A stretch of DNA of 15,223 nt from Bryobacterales bacterium (GTDB lineage: Bacteria > Acidobacteriota > Terriglobia > Bryobacterales > Bryobacteraceae): the NCBI GenBank assembly GCA_003132905.1, contig PKZC01000232.1, positions 565 through 15,787 on the forward strand, given 5' to 3'. The translations under genes and the position numbers were made by a program. Below are positions 1 through 7,959 of this stretch, piece by piece. Numbering within the stretch: position 1 is the first letter of the stretch; each line of letters starts with the position of its first letter. The notes beneath the pieces are model-generated. The model did no database searches and was not told where the DNA came from. It was given only the letters and a program-made list of their open reading frames with translations.

Positions 1-204
1 TCAATCGTAATCGCGCATCGCCTCTCCACCATCCAGCGCGCCGACCGCATCATCGTGATGCACAAATCCAAGCTGCGCGAGATAGGCACGCACCAGGAGT
101 TGCTCGGGCTGCGGGGCATCTACTGGAAGCTGTACCAGTTGCAATATAAGGATCAGGAGACCGGCGGCGCGCGGTTGCTGGAACAGCCAGTCACCGGCGA
201 CTAA
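1..204 (+). CDS. ABC transporter ATP-binding protein, C-terminal fragment (exporter type)
   Basis: This is the 3' end of a gene that starts before the window, 67 residues and a TAA stop. The visible part is the end of an ABC nucleotide-binding domain. IAHRLST near the start is the switch (H-loop) motif, with the histidine that contacts the ATP gamma-phosphate. [22 protein letters not shown] follows as two short conserved blocks, ADRIIVM and [10 protein letters not shown], typical of the last strand and helix of MsbA/LmrA-like exporters in which the ATPase is fused to a transmembrane domain. YWKLYQLQY, just before the tail, is also usual at the C-terminus of exporters of this class. The Walker A, Walker B and signature motifs lie outside the window, so the substrate (lipid, peptide or drug) cannot be named. 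Confidence 0.9.
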   Translation, partial: SIVIAHRLSTIQRADRIIVMHKSKLREIGTHQELLGLRGIYWKLYQLQYKDQETGGARLLEQPVTGD

Positions 205-238
205 GGTTTATCCCCGATCCCCTTCCCTTCAGTTTGTG

Positions 239-266
239 TTGTCACGTACCATCTAGAAGAGATAGT
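239..266 (+). promoter_or_regulatory. Candidate sigma-70 promoter for the TIGR03437 protein
   Basis: TTGTCA (239-244, five of six matches to the -35 consensus) and GATAGT (261-266, four of six to the -10) are 16 bases apart. Transcription would begin near 273, leaving a leader of about 30 bases that holds the strong ribosome binding site GAGGAGG (288-294), nine bases before the TTG start at 304. The placement between two genes of unrelated function supports a separate transcription unit. Confidence 0.5.
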
Positions 267-303
267 AAAACTAGACGTACTGAAACAGAGGAGGAAGTTT
301 ATC

Positions 304-2328
304 TTGAAGCTGCTTTTTAGCAAAGCCCTAGTTGTTTTAGCCCTTACTTTTCCCGTCGCCGCTTTGGCCGACGTCACCGGCACGGTGACGCTGAACGCGA
401 ACAACACGCTGAGTCTCGACACCGGTGCGACCGGATCCACCGGAGACATTACCTGGACCGGCACCGCCATCACAGTGGCTGGCTCGGCCAAAGATGTCGA
501 TCTGGCCTCCACCCCGATCGGCAGCGCGTTGAACGGCCCGTCTGGATTCGCGCAAGTCGTGCAGTTAGGCCAAGCGTCGGCTTCCACATACGCGCAGGAG
601 TTCGGCTCTTACTTGACGACGAGCTCAATCACACCGAAAGTTAACGACATATTGGTCGTAAAGACCAACGGCGGGAACTATGCCGCAGTCCTGGTTCTGA
701 GCATCGGCGGTTCGATCAATCTCCAATTCGATACTCTCGCGGGATCATCCGGTGGCGGTACCCCGAGCGGCCCACAGATTACGGGTGTGACCAACAACTA
801 CAGCTACATCCCGACCGGCTTTCCCAACTCGGGCATCGCTCCCGGGACCATCTTCCTGATCTTCGGCAGCAGCATGTCGCAAGCCCCGGCGGGTGCCGTC
901 ACGCTGCAAGATACCGTTACCGGAATTCCGACGCAACTCCTCGGCGCCACACTCTCGGTCTCGGCGGGCGGAAAGACGTTCACCCCCGGAATGTACTACG
1001 CCACGCCCACGCAAATCGCCGCGGTTCTTCCCTCCGGCACTCCCACCGGCACCGCAACCATCACGGTGAACTACAACAACGCGACCAGTAACGCGTTCCA
1101 GTTCCAAGTGGTCCCTTCCGCTCTCGGCCTCAATACGTACTACGGCACCGGAAGCGGGCTGGTGATAGCCGTGAATGCAGCGAATGGAACCATTTACGGT
1201 TACACCAACTCGGCCAAGCCCGGCGACACGATCATTCTGTTTGGCTCGGGCCTGGGCGCCGACACCGCCGATAGCGACACCGTTTATACCAGCTCGCCCC
1301 ATTCCGTAAACACGCCCTTGATCTATTTCGGAGGTGTCGCGGCCAAGGCGTTGTATGGCGGATCATCCGGCTATCCGGGCTACGATCAGATCAACGTCAC
1401 CATCCCTGCGAACGCTCCCCTCGATTGCTTTGTGGCCTTGGCCGCCGTCACGACAAGCGGAAGCTCGACCACTGTCTCGAACTTCGCAAATCTGCCGATC
1501 AGTGCCAGCGGCGGCGACTGCAACAGCCCGGTCTTTGGACTTACGGGAACCACCATCACCTCCTTGAGCGGCCAAGGCACGGTCCGGTCTGGAAGCGTGA
1601 TTATTGCCCAGCTTGTGGAACCAGCGATTCCGCCTGCAACCGGTACAAAGACCGATAATATCGCCGAGGCAAACTTCCAAAAGGAGACAGGGTCGTCGTT
1701 CGGGAGCTCGAACGGCTCCTTCTATTCGATTGGCAGTTGCTTCGTGAGCGAAGTCGTCAGCGCGAGCGGCGGAGGCACCGTTACGTCAACGGGCCTGGAT
1801 GCGGGGAGCAGCATCGGTCTGACGGGCCCGGCTGGCTCTTACACCTTGACGGAATCGACGTTCTCGAAAGGAAGCTATGTCGCGTTGCTTCCCTCAACCG
1901 CCATCACTTCGACCGGCGGAGCGTTCACTTTTACCGGAACTGGCGGGGCGGACGTGGGCAGCTTCAATGCAACCATCACTCTCCCCAATCCGATTCTCAC
2001 CTGGACCAACCAGAGCGCCGCAGCCACCGTCACTCGCACGCAGGGAGTGCAGGTGAATTGGACGGGCGGCGCCCCCGGTACCTACGTGATCATTTCAGGA
2101 AATTCGTCTGACCCCAACTCCGGAGCCAGCGGTTCCTTCACTTGCGTCGCACCGCAGAGCGCTCTCACGTTCACCGTTCCGAGTTACGTGACGCTCACTT
2201 TGCCGGCAGGAACCGGATCGTTGATCGTGGAGAACGGCACGTCGTTCGGCACCTTCACGGCCAGCCAACTCGATCATGGCACCACCTTCGGGTTCACCGG
2301 CGTGGAAATCAACAACACCTACCAGTAG
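304..2328 (+). CDS. Secreted protein with Solibacter-type TIGR03437 module
   Basis: The product is 674 residues. The TTG start is chosen because GAGGAGG lies nine bases upstream and the reading frame opens directly into a Sec signal peptide: MKLL, a hydrophobic core to about residue 18, and an ALA cleavage site near residue 22. The mature protein is rich in Gly, Ser and Thr and low in charge, as expected for an extracellular beta-sandwich protein. Residues 23-150 form a beta-rich first domain containing GDITWTGTAITVAG. Residues about 157-400 match my memory of TIGR03437, seen in many Solibacter proteins: IAPGTIFLIFGSSM, then KPGDTIILFGSGLG, then YPGYDQINVTIP. About 270 further residues with short beta repeats follow, ending in FGFTGVEINNTYQ. 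Few cysteines and no catalytic motif are visible. A role at the cell surface in adhesion or matrix binding is inference only. Confidence 0.85.
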   Translation: MKLLFSKALVVLALTFPVAALADVTGTVTLNANNTLSLDTGATGSTGDITWTGTAITVAGSAKDVDLASTPIGSALNGPSGFAQVVQLGQASASTYAQEFGSYLTTSSITPKVNDILVVKTNGGNYAAVLVLSIGGSINLQFDTLAGSSGGGTPSGPQITGVTNNYSYIPTGFPNSGIAPGTIFLIFGSSMSQAPAGAVTLQDTVTGIPTQLLGATLSVSAGGKTFTPGMYYATPTQIAAVLPSGTPTGTATITVNYNNATSNAFQFQVVPSALGLNTYYGTGSGLVIAVNAANGTIYGYTNSAKPGDTIILFGSGLGADTADSDTVYTSSPHSVNTPLIYFGGVAAKALYGGSSGYPGYDQINVTIPANAPLDCFVALAAVTTSGSSTTVSNFANLPISASGGDCNSPVFGLTGTTITSLSGQGTVRSGSVIIAQLVEPAIPPATGTKTDNIAEANFQKETGSSFGSSNGSFYSIGSCFVSEVVSASGGGTVTSTGLDAGSSIGLTGPAGSYTLTESTFSKGSYVALLPSTAITSTGGAFTFTGTGGADVGSFNATITLPNPILTWTNQSAAATVTRTQGVQVNWTGGAPGTYVIISGNSSDPNSGASGSFTCVAPQSALTFTVPSYVTLTLPAGTGSLIVENGTSFGTFTASQLDHGTTFGFTGVEINNTYQ

Positions 2329-2356
2329 GCCGCTGATCCTGACAATGCTCGCGTAA

Positions 2357-2686
2357 TCATGTAGTAGCAATGGGGGCTGGGGCGGAAGCCTCGGCCCTTT
2401 TGCTTATCAGCAGCAGAATCGCACTGGGCAGATAGGACAGCCCGATTGTCCAGAAGGAAACGACGCAGATCACCACGGTGAAAACCAGAAGCGCTGCGCC
2501 CGCCATCCGCCGGAATCGTTCTGAAGACAATCCCCAAAGGCTCAGCGCCACCGGAATCGCCAGCACGATCGCGGCGCGTGGTCCGTGGGCCGGGCTCCAT
2601 GGCGTTGCGTAGAAAAGAACAATCCATGCGAACGACACCAGCGCTGAGAGGATGACTGCCGATTTCGGCATGTTCAGCCGCCTCAT
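2357..2686 (-). CDS. Small integral membrane protein of unknown function
   Basis: The product is 109 residues and I do not recognise a family. It has about four hydrophobic stretches, near residues 9-28, 37-53, 61-79 and 83-94, with short Arg-rich loops (SERFRRM), so it is very likely an inner-membrane protein. The N-terminus MRRLNMPK is positive and probably cytoplasmic. The ATG at 2684-2686 is preceded by GGAG six bases upstream. This GGAG lies across the last codon of the metallopeptidase gene, and only three bases separate that gene's stop from this ATG. The two are therefore almost certainly co-transcribed and translationally coupled. A second ATG (MPKS) five codons later is possible. 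The tail KRAEASAPAPIATT is polar. The gene converges with the TIGR03437 gene across 28 bases, where I see no clear terminator. Confidence 0.75.
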   Translation of the reverse strand: MRRLNMPKSAVILSALVSFAWIVLFYATPWSPAHGPRAAIVLAIPVALSLWGLSSERFRRMAGAALLVFTVVICVVSFWTIGLSYLPSAILLLISKRAEASAPAPIATT

Positions 2687-2689
2687 TGG

Positions 2690-4288
2690 CTACTCCATCA
2701 CTTTGAAGGAAAAATTCGGCCAAACGTCGACCGGCAGTTTCGATGCCGTCTTCATGGCCTCTGAAAGCTCGGGCGGCATCTTGTCATAGCGGTTGAACCA
2801 GGCTTCGGCGCGAGCGCGGTCGCCGGTTGCTTCTATCGTGAGCAGCTCTTTCGATAAACTTGCGATGGCCGCCGGCATCCGCGCGAAGTCCACCGTATAT
2901 TTGCCGGCTTCGCGCTTCACCGCCTTCTGTTCCAGCAGGTAATTGAACTCCATCATCTCGGCGCGTCCATGCGCCTCGGCCACGCCGTATCGCACCGACC
3001 GAAAAATCCCGGCCACGTACGACGAGTAATATTCCTGTGCGCGGCTCTTCGGAAGCGCTCCGTGGTCCATCAGCCAGGCCAGCCCATACATGCCAACCAC
3101 GTCGGCCTTGGCTTCCTCGAGCGCCGAATATACCGGACCGATTGCTTCCGTGATCGGCACTTGTTTCCCATTGATCCGCGAATATGCCGGACCCAAACCA
3201 TGCGAGATTTCGTGCAGCACCACCGCCGCCAGATAGCCTTCGCCGGAAGCCTGCGCGGCCTGCGCCTCTGGCATCAGATATTTCGCCAGCGGCAGCACTA
3301 CATTGTTGACGCGCGCGTCCATGAAATTCTTGAAGAAGATTTTCTTGGTGCCTTTGGTATCGTGAACGCGCGGATCGTTGGGCAGGTTGTCGGCCACGGC
3401 TTGGTAACCGTGCAGCAGGTCCCCCGTGCGGAACGGCGCGTCCATCACTTCCATGGGAGTGGGCTGGCCGTGTTTCGATGGCCGGTCGGCAGCCGCCAGG
3501 GGCAGGGCATCCTGAATATCGGGAACGTACTTCTGATACAGCTCCAGCTTCGCGCTCTCGGGCTGGTTGCGGATGAGCAGCGCCGCCTCGTACGACGTCT
3601 TCACGCCCAAAACTCCGTCCAGGTAGGTTTCATACGGCGCGAAGATCACATCGATTTTGGGGCTCTTTAGATCCAGCCATTTCAGATCGCTTGGATAATA
3701 ATCGTCCGATAGCAGCGCGTCGGCGCGCATGCGTAGGAACTGCGCGAAATCCTTGTCGTCGCTCAAATCGGCGGCCTCGCGCAGCGCCTTCGCGGCAGGG
3801 TCCAGCCATTTCTTATAAGCGACATGATAGGGGATTGCATCCAGTTTCGCGCCGTTCCATCGAAGCATCGTGTAGGGACTATAGATGGCGTCCTTTTCGG
3901 ACGGATGCGCCTTCACATAGGCTTCAATCTGCGCGCTGGTGAGACCTTCCGGGTAAAGATCGCCTCCCGGCGGCATGGGTTTGGTTCCAACGAACGGCTT
4001 GTTTTCGTCAATCAGATCGAAGCGCGCGCCATTGATGAACAGCAGCCGCTTCAGATTTGGATCTTGCGTGGTTTTGTACAATTCCAGCGCCTGAGGATCG
4101 CTTTGCTGCCAGTAGATGGCCTCCATCTGGCGCGACGCCTCCACCAGTTTGTCCACTTCCTGCCGCTCGCGCGCGTTGAGCGTTTCGGAATGATGCGGCA
4201 TGTCCACCGGCTTCCAGCGCGCCAGGCGCTGGGCGATATCGGTGGCTGGCGATGCGGCCAATAACAGGAACAGAAGAAGGTAATTCAT
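2690..4288 (-). CDS. Exported zinc metallopeptidase, dipeptidyl-peptidase III (M49)-like
   Basis: The product is 532 residues. MNYLLLFLLLAASPA looks like a short signal peptide, so the enzyme is probably periplasmic or exported, whereas classical DPP III is cytosolic. HEISH at residues 359-363 is the zinc-binding motif and catalytic glutamate (E360). EEAKAD at 391-396 resembles the EECRAE/D motif that provides the third zinc ligand in family M49, most likely E392. The segment between KIFFKNFMDARVNN and the HEISHGLGPAY block, and EEAKADVVGMYGLAWL after it, fit bacterial DPP III-like 'Zn-dependent hydrolases'. Members remove dipeptides from the N-terminus of short peptides. The usual M49 motif is the hexapeptide HEXXGH; this one has the pentapeptide form. 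The overall length is shorter than the roughly 700 residues of eukaryotic DPP III. The start is supported by GAAGG just before the ATG. The gene is divergent from the DUF2235 gene across 125 bases and is followed three bases later by a small membrane protein. Confidence 0.8.
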   Translation of the reverse strand: MNYLLLFLLLAASPATDIAQRLARWKPVDMPHHSETLNARERQEVDKLVEASRQMEAIYWQQSDPQALELYKTTQDPNLKRLLFINGARFDLIDENKPFVGTKPMPPGGDLYPEGLTSAQIEAYVKAHPSEKDAIYSPYTMLRWNGAKLDAIPYHVAYKKWLDPAAKALREAADLSDDKDFAQFLRMRADALLSDDYYPSDLKWLDLKSPKIDVIFAPYETYLDGVLGVKTSYEAALLIRNQPESAKLELYQKYVPDIQDALPLAAADRPSKHGQPTPMEVMDAPFRTGDLLHGYQAVADNLPNDPRVHDTKGTKKIFFKNFMDARVNNVVLPLAKYLMPEAQAAQASGEGYLAAVVLHEISHGLGPAYSRINGKQVPITEAIGPVYSALEEAKADVVGMYGLAWLMDHGALPKSRAQEYYSSYVAGIFRSVRYGVAEAHGRAEMMEFNYLLEQKAVKREAGKYTVDFARMPAAIASLSKELLTIEATGDRARAEAWFNRYDKMPPELSEAMKTASKLPVDVWPNFSFKVME

Positions 4289-4352
4289 CTGCCTTCATTC
4301 TACGGCCCAGGCGGCCCGGCAATGCCCGCCGATCCTTCAAGCCGCCCCAGGA

Positions 4353-4381
4353 TTGTTTTTGAGAAACGGTCGTGGTATAAA
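4353..4381 (+). promoter_or_regulatory. Sigma-70-type promoter for the DUF2235 gene
   Basis: TTGTTT (4353-4358) and TATAAA (4376-4381) are separated by exactly 17 bases, matching the consensus in eight of twelve positions. Transcription would start near 4388, giving a leader of about 25 bases with GGAGG at 4405-4409, four bases before the ATG at 4414. It lies in the 125-base divergent gap shared with the metallopeptidase gene. For the opposite direction only a lone TAGAAT (complement of 4297-4302) is visible, without a spaced -35. Confidence 0.65.
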
Positions 4382-4413
4382 CATGCTCCTAAGGCCAGTA
4401 TTGCGGAGGGATT

Positions 4414-6042
4414 ATGGGCAAAAACATCATCATTTGCTCCGACGGCACCGGTAACACCGCGAATAAGGATCGCGGCACGAACGTCTTTAAACTCTTCGAA
4501 GCGGTGGATCTCAATGGTCACCTCGTCAATCCTAAGCTTACGCTGCAAGTCGCGCTGTACGACGATGGCGTGGGCACGGAGAGTTTTCTTCCATTGAAAT
4601 TGATCGGCGGCGCCTTTGGCTGGGGATTGAAGCGCAATGTCCTGAATCTTTATACCGGCTTGGTCAGGATCTACGATCCGGGAGATCGCATTTATCTGTT
4701 CGGCTTCAGCCGTGGAGCGTTCACGGTGCGTACGCTCGCCGGCTTGATTGCCCAGGCCGGAATCCTCGAATGGGAACCGCTCAACACCACGGAAGCAATG
4801 ACCAAAGCCGTGGCAGCGCTTTACAACACCTATCGCAAGGGCTATCGAACGTGGCTCTGGCGGATGCTGCACGGCAAGAGCGAGGACGCCGTAAAAGCCG
4901 CCGCGAAGACCGCGATGGACGAGTTCACAAAACTGCATCCCTCACACGATGCGGATATCCACTTCATCGGAGTGTGGGACACGGTGGATTCGGTAGGCGG
5001 CCCCTTCCACATCAGCAACCTGATTAATTCGGTGATCCATCGTTTCAAGTTTCCCGATTATAAGCTGAGCTCCAAGATCCAGCACGGCGTCCAGGCTCTC
5101 AGCATCGACGATGCCCGTGCGGAGTTTGTGCCCCGGCTGTGGGAGGCCAACGACAAAGTGGAACAGGTCTGGTTTGCCGGCGTTCATTCCAATGTCGGCG
5201 GCGGTTATCCCAAGCAAGGCATGTCTCTGGTGACGATGGATTGGATGACGCAGAAGGCAGTGGAAAACGGATTGCGGATGTTAGAAGACGACCGCAGACG
5301 TTATTGGGAGCACGGCAGCGTGGACGACAAATTGTACGATTCGCGCGCCGGGCTGGGCGTGTTCTATAGGTGGTGGCCCCGCGACATGCAGCGGCTATGC
5401 TCGAAACAAAAAGCGGCCTGCCCCCCGAAGGTGCACCTCAGCGTACTGGAACGCATCGCGCATGGGACGGACGGGTACGCGCCGGGCACACTCGCGCCCC
5501 AAGTGGAAGTGGTGTTCACGCCCAGCGGCGATGATGTGCAGGATCAAGCCTTGAAAGTGCGCGTAAAAGCGGTGAACGCCGTGCTCGCGAAGGTGCTGGC
5601 CGGAAGCGAGAACCTCCCGAAAGTAGGCGGGACGATCGTCATCGGGCAATTCGCCTACTACATTTATGTGGCTTCTTGTTTAGCCGTGATCGTTGCCGCG
5701 GCGATCCTTCAGGATCCCGGTTCGCTCAATCCATGGACTGTGCTCAAGAACGCCGCCATGATCCTCTACGATGCGGTAACGGCCCAATGGGGCCCCCTGG
5801 TGGAGACTGCCAAGCGGCTGGTGCAGAATTCCGACTTGTTGTTGTTCTTGATGCTCGGTTTCGCTATTGCAGCGATCCTGGCCTCATATGTGGATCATGT
5901 TCGAAGCCGGGAATTTTCGAGCTTTTGGCACAAATCGCGTCACGACCTGCGCGAGGCGCTGAAAGCCGCTCTAGAAAGCATGCGAGGCGGATCGCCGCCC
6001 CCGCCTTCCACGCCACCGCCCGCGTCTTCCGCTAGCGCATAG
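4414..6042 (+). CDS. DUF2235 alpha/beta hydrolase with C-terminal membrane anchor
   Basis: The product is 542 residues. The N-terminal half is a DUF2235 (Tle-type) alpha/beta hydrolase. IIICSDGTGNT at residues 5-15 is the family opening. GFSRGAF at 97-103 is the nucleophile elbow, with S99 as the likely catalytic serine. GVWDTVDSVGG, around D189, and WFAGVHSNVGGGYP, with H258, are the probable acid and histidine of the triad. Family members include type VI secretion phospholipases, and many others are uncharacterised esterases or lipases. The C-terminal part is unlike a plain hydrolase. It has two strong hydrophobic segments (about 407-432 and 473-493) with a polar stretch between, then a basic helix and a Pro-rich tail, PPPPSTPPPASSASA. 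This suggests a membrane-anchored enzyme. No secretion-system genes are nearby, so an effector role is not supported; lipid metabolism or membrane maintenance is equally possible. GGAGG four bases before the ATG fixes the start. Confidence 0.85.
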   Translation: MGKNIIICSDGTGNTANKDRGTNVFKLFEAVDLNGHLVNPKLTLQVALYDDGVGTESFLPLKLIGGAFGWGLKRNVLNLYTGLVRIYDPGDRIYLFGFSRGAFTVRTLAGLIAQAGILEWEPLNTTEAMTKAVAALYNTYRKGYRTWLWRMLHGKSEDAVKAAAKTAMDEFTKLHPSHDADIHFIGVWDTVDSVGGPFHISNLINSVIHRFKFPDYKLSSKIQHGVQALSIDDARAEFVPRLWEANDKVEQVWFAGVHSNVGGGYPKQGMSLVTMDWMTQKAVENGLRMLEDDRRRYWEHGSVDDKLYDSRAGLGVFYRWWPRDMQRLCSKQKAACPPKVHLSVLERIAHGTDGYAPGTLAPQVEVVFTPSGDDVQDQALKVRVKAVNAVLAKVLAGSENLPKVGGTIVIGQFAYYIYVASCLAVIVAAAILQDPGSLNPWTVLKNAAMILYDAVTAQWGPLVETAKRLVQNSDLLLFLMLGFAIAAILASYVDHVRSREFSSFWHKSRHDLREALKAALESMRGGSPPPPSTPPPASSASA

Positions 6043-6072
6043 CCCAAGCATCCCATCCGTACGCCAGCCGGC

Positions 6073-6095
6073 AGCCACCAGCCACCAGCCACCAG
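6073..6095. repeat. Heptamer tandem repeat AGCCACC x3 plus partial copy
   Basis: Three exact tandem copies of AGCCACC (6073, 6080, 6087) plus two bases of a fourth lie in the 91-base gap between the DUF2235 gene and the histidine kinase. The array ends about ten bases before TAGAAT (6106-6111), a five-of-six match to a -10 box. It therefore occupies the place where a -35 element for the kinase operon would be. Change in copy number would alter promoter spacing, but this is inference. Confidence 0.7.
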
Positions 6096-6133
6096 GCGGC
6101 AAGCGTAGAATCATTATTGAACAAGGTACACCT

Positions 6134-7315
6134 GTGACCCGAACACAATCCCTAAGCGTCCCGGCGCCCCTGCAGTCGCACTCGCCCAGGCGGTTGCGGT
6201 CGCCCAAGCGAGTCAGCCGGCTATTCGGCGATCTCAAAGTGCGCATCAAGCTGATGGTGCTGCACAACGTGTTTTTCCTGATCTTCGCCATCGGCGTCTA
6301 CTTCGCGCTTTACCCCTATCTTCCCGACCACGCGAAGACCAATCTGTTCATTGTGCTGGGGGCGATTTACATCCTGGCTGTGCTGGTGCTGGAAACCACC
6401 ATCATGCCGCTGTACGTGTATCGGCCGCTGCACTTGATGCTGGAAGCCGATCAAGCCACGCAGCAGGGCGATCGCGACCGCGAGCTGATCAACGAAGCCT
6501 TTATTCCCGGCGACGAAATCGGCCACATCATGCGTTCGCGCAACGCGACAGTCATCGAACTCCGCAAGCGCGAGGAAGATCTGGAAGAGGCCTTGCGAAA
6601 GCTGGAAGCGCAGGATCGCCTGGTCAGCCTTGGCCTGCTCAGCGCCAGCGTCGCGCATGAGCTGAACACGCCGCTCACAGTCCTGCAAGGCTCCATCGAA
6701 AAACTTACCGAAACCACCGACGACGCAGCGACGCTGGAGCGGCTGGCTCGCATGCTGCGCGTTACCACACGCATCCGCCGCATCAGTGAAAGCCTGGTGG
6801 ATTTCTCGCGCGTCCGCAAACAGCATATGGAGCCGGTGCCGTTGCGCCACTTGATCGACGAAGCCTGGGCGCTGGTGGCCATCGACAAGAAGGCCGTGGC
6901 TTCGCGGTTCGTCAATCATGTCGACTCAGACGAGGTGGTCACCTGTAATTCCGATCGCCTGGTGCAGGTCTTCGTCAATCTGCTGCGCAACGCGCTTTAC
7001 GCCATCCCGTCTTCGGGCGAGATCGCGGTCCATTCCAAGCGTTTGAATCGTAATGCGCAGCCGTGGATCTCGGTCACCGTGGAAGACAACGGCCCCGGAA
7101 TCGCTGCCGACGTGCTGCCCGACATCTTTGAAGCCTTCGTATCCACGCGGCTGGACGCTAAGGGAACCGGGCTCGGACTCACCGTCGCGGAGGGCATCGT
7201 TCACCAGCATGGCGGGACCATTGCGGCTTCGAATCGCCCGGAAGGAGGCGCTTGTCTGGAAGTAACATTGCCCGCCTCCGGCTCGCGGCGCGCGGGAGGA
7301 ACGCATTGGCAGTAA
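6134..7315 (+). CDS. Membrane sensor histidine kinase
   Basis: The product is 393 residues with a GTG start; AAGG at 6123-6126 is a modest binding site. After a basic N-terminus come two membrane segments (about 41-60 and 70-90) joined by a loop of roughly nine residues, so there is no real periplasmic sensor domain. The signal is probably sensed in the membrane or cytoplasm. Next is a HAMP-like linker (RPLHLMLEAD to DEIGHIMRSRN), then a charged coiled coil. In the HisKA domain ASVAHELNTPL carries H175, the likely phosphorylated histidine. The HATPase domain shows the N box NLLRNALYAIP (N286), the G1 box DNGPGIA (D318) and the G2 box GTGLGLTVAEG (344-354). The gene overlaps the downstream response regulator by ten bases, so this is its cognate pair. 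The HELNTPL H-box is common in RegB- and NtrB-like kinases. The ligand is unknown. An in-frame start nearer the first membrane segment cannot be excluded. Confidence 0.93.
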   Translation: MTRTQSLSVPAPLQSHSPRRLRSPKRVSRLFGDLKVRIKLMVLHNVFFLIFAIGVYFALYPYLPDHAKTNLFIVLGAIYILAVLVLETTIMPLYVYRPLHLMLEADQATQQGDRDRELINEAFIPGDEIGHIMRSRNATVIELRKREEDLEEALRKLEAQDRLVSLGLLSASVAHELNTPLTVLQGSIEKLTETTDDAATLERLARMLRVTTRIRRISESLVDFSRVRKQHMEPVPLRHLIDEAWALVAIDKKAVASRFVNHVDSDEVVTCNSDRLVQVFVNLLRNALYAIPSSGEIAVHSKRLNRNAQPWISVTVEDNGPGIAADVLPDIFEAFVSTRLDAKGTGLGLTVAEGIVHQHGGTIAASNRPEGGACLEVTLPASGSRRAGGTHWQ

Positions 7316-7959
7316 AGCCTGCGTCCGAACGCACGGCCGATCCGCCCCCGGTCAATGGCCTGGTGGATCTGGCGATTCTTGACGACGATCTCGATTTTTG
7401 CAACTACCTGGAAGATGCCCTGAAGGACGATGGACTGTACTCCATTCGCGCGTTCGGCCATCCCGATGAACTGTTCGCCGGCTGTGAACAGCGCCTGCCC
7501 GACATCGTTCTGCTCGACATGAAGATGGGCGAATTCAAGGGCGACAAGGTGCTGGAACAACTGCTGGCCGCCTATCCGGGCTTGTGCGTCATCATCGTCA
7601 CCGGCTATCCGTCGCTCGAAGACATGCGCGCCACCTTCAAGATGAAGGTGTTCGACTATATTTCGAAACCCTTTTCTCTCGCGCATCTGCGGCAGACGCT
7701 GCACAATGCCATCGATAAGTATGGATTCGGACGCACGGCGCAGGATCGGCTGCGCGAACGGCTGGGCCATCAGATCAAGATGCTGCGCGTGGAGCGCGAT
7801 TGGTCGCTCAAGGATCTGGCCGCCGCCACGAAGCTCAGCATCTCGCAAATCAGTTCCATCGAGCGGGGCGCCAACCTGCCGAGCATCGAAAGTTTGCTGG
7901 CCATCTGCCGGGCGTTCGATAAGCGGCCGTCGGAAGTTCTGTCGGCCATCGACTTTTGA
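7306..7959 (+). CDS. Response regulator with Cro/CI-type (XRE) DNA-binding output domain
   Basis: The product is 217 residues. I place the start at TTG 7306 because GGGAGGA (7294-7300) lies five bases upstream. An earlier in-frame TTG at 7252 would add 18 residues that are just a shadow of the kinase frame. The receiver domain spans residues about 19-135. D26/D27 form the acidic pocket, D71 in LLDMKMG is the phosphoacceptor, T99 is in VTGYP and K121 in SKPF. A linker follows, then a helix-turn-helix of the XRE family at about 153-214: LKDLAAATKLSISQISSIERG, with its recognition helix around SISQISSIERG and SIESLLAICRAFDKRPSE after it. Receiver domains normally carry OmpR, LuxR, Fis or LytTR outputs, so this combination is uncommon. 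It is presumably phosphorylated by the kinase encoded just upstream and regulates transcription. The stop overlaps the NUDIX start by one base. Targets are unknown; the operon itself is the natural first candidate. Confidence 0.9.
   Translation: MAVKPASERTADPPPVNGLVDLAILDDDLDFCNYLEDALKDDGLYSIRAFGHPDELFAGCEQRLPDIVLLDMKMGEFKGDKVLEQLLAAYPGLCVIIVTGYPSLEDMRATFKMKVFDYISKPFSLAHLRQTLHNAIDKYGFGRTAQDRLRERLGHQIKMLRVERDWSLKDLAAATKLSISQISSIERGANLPSIESLLAICRAFDKRPSEVLSAIDF

Noticed and set aside
2969..3670. Plus-strand open frame (233 codons) opposite the metallopeptidase
   Set aside because: It is a composition shadow; the opposite frame carries the zinc motifs.
6221..6919. Minus-strand open frame (232 codons) opposite the histidine kinase
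   Set aside because: It is an antisense shadow of a clearly identified kinase in GC-rich DNA.
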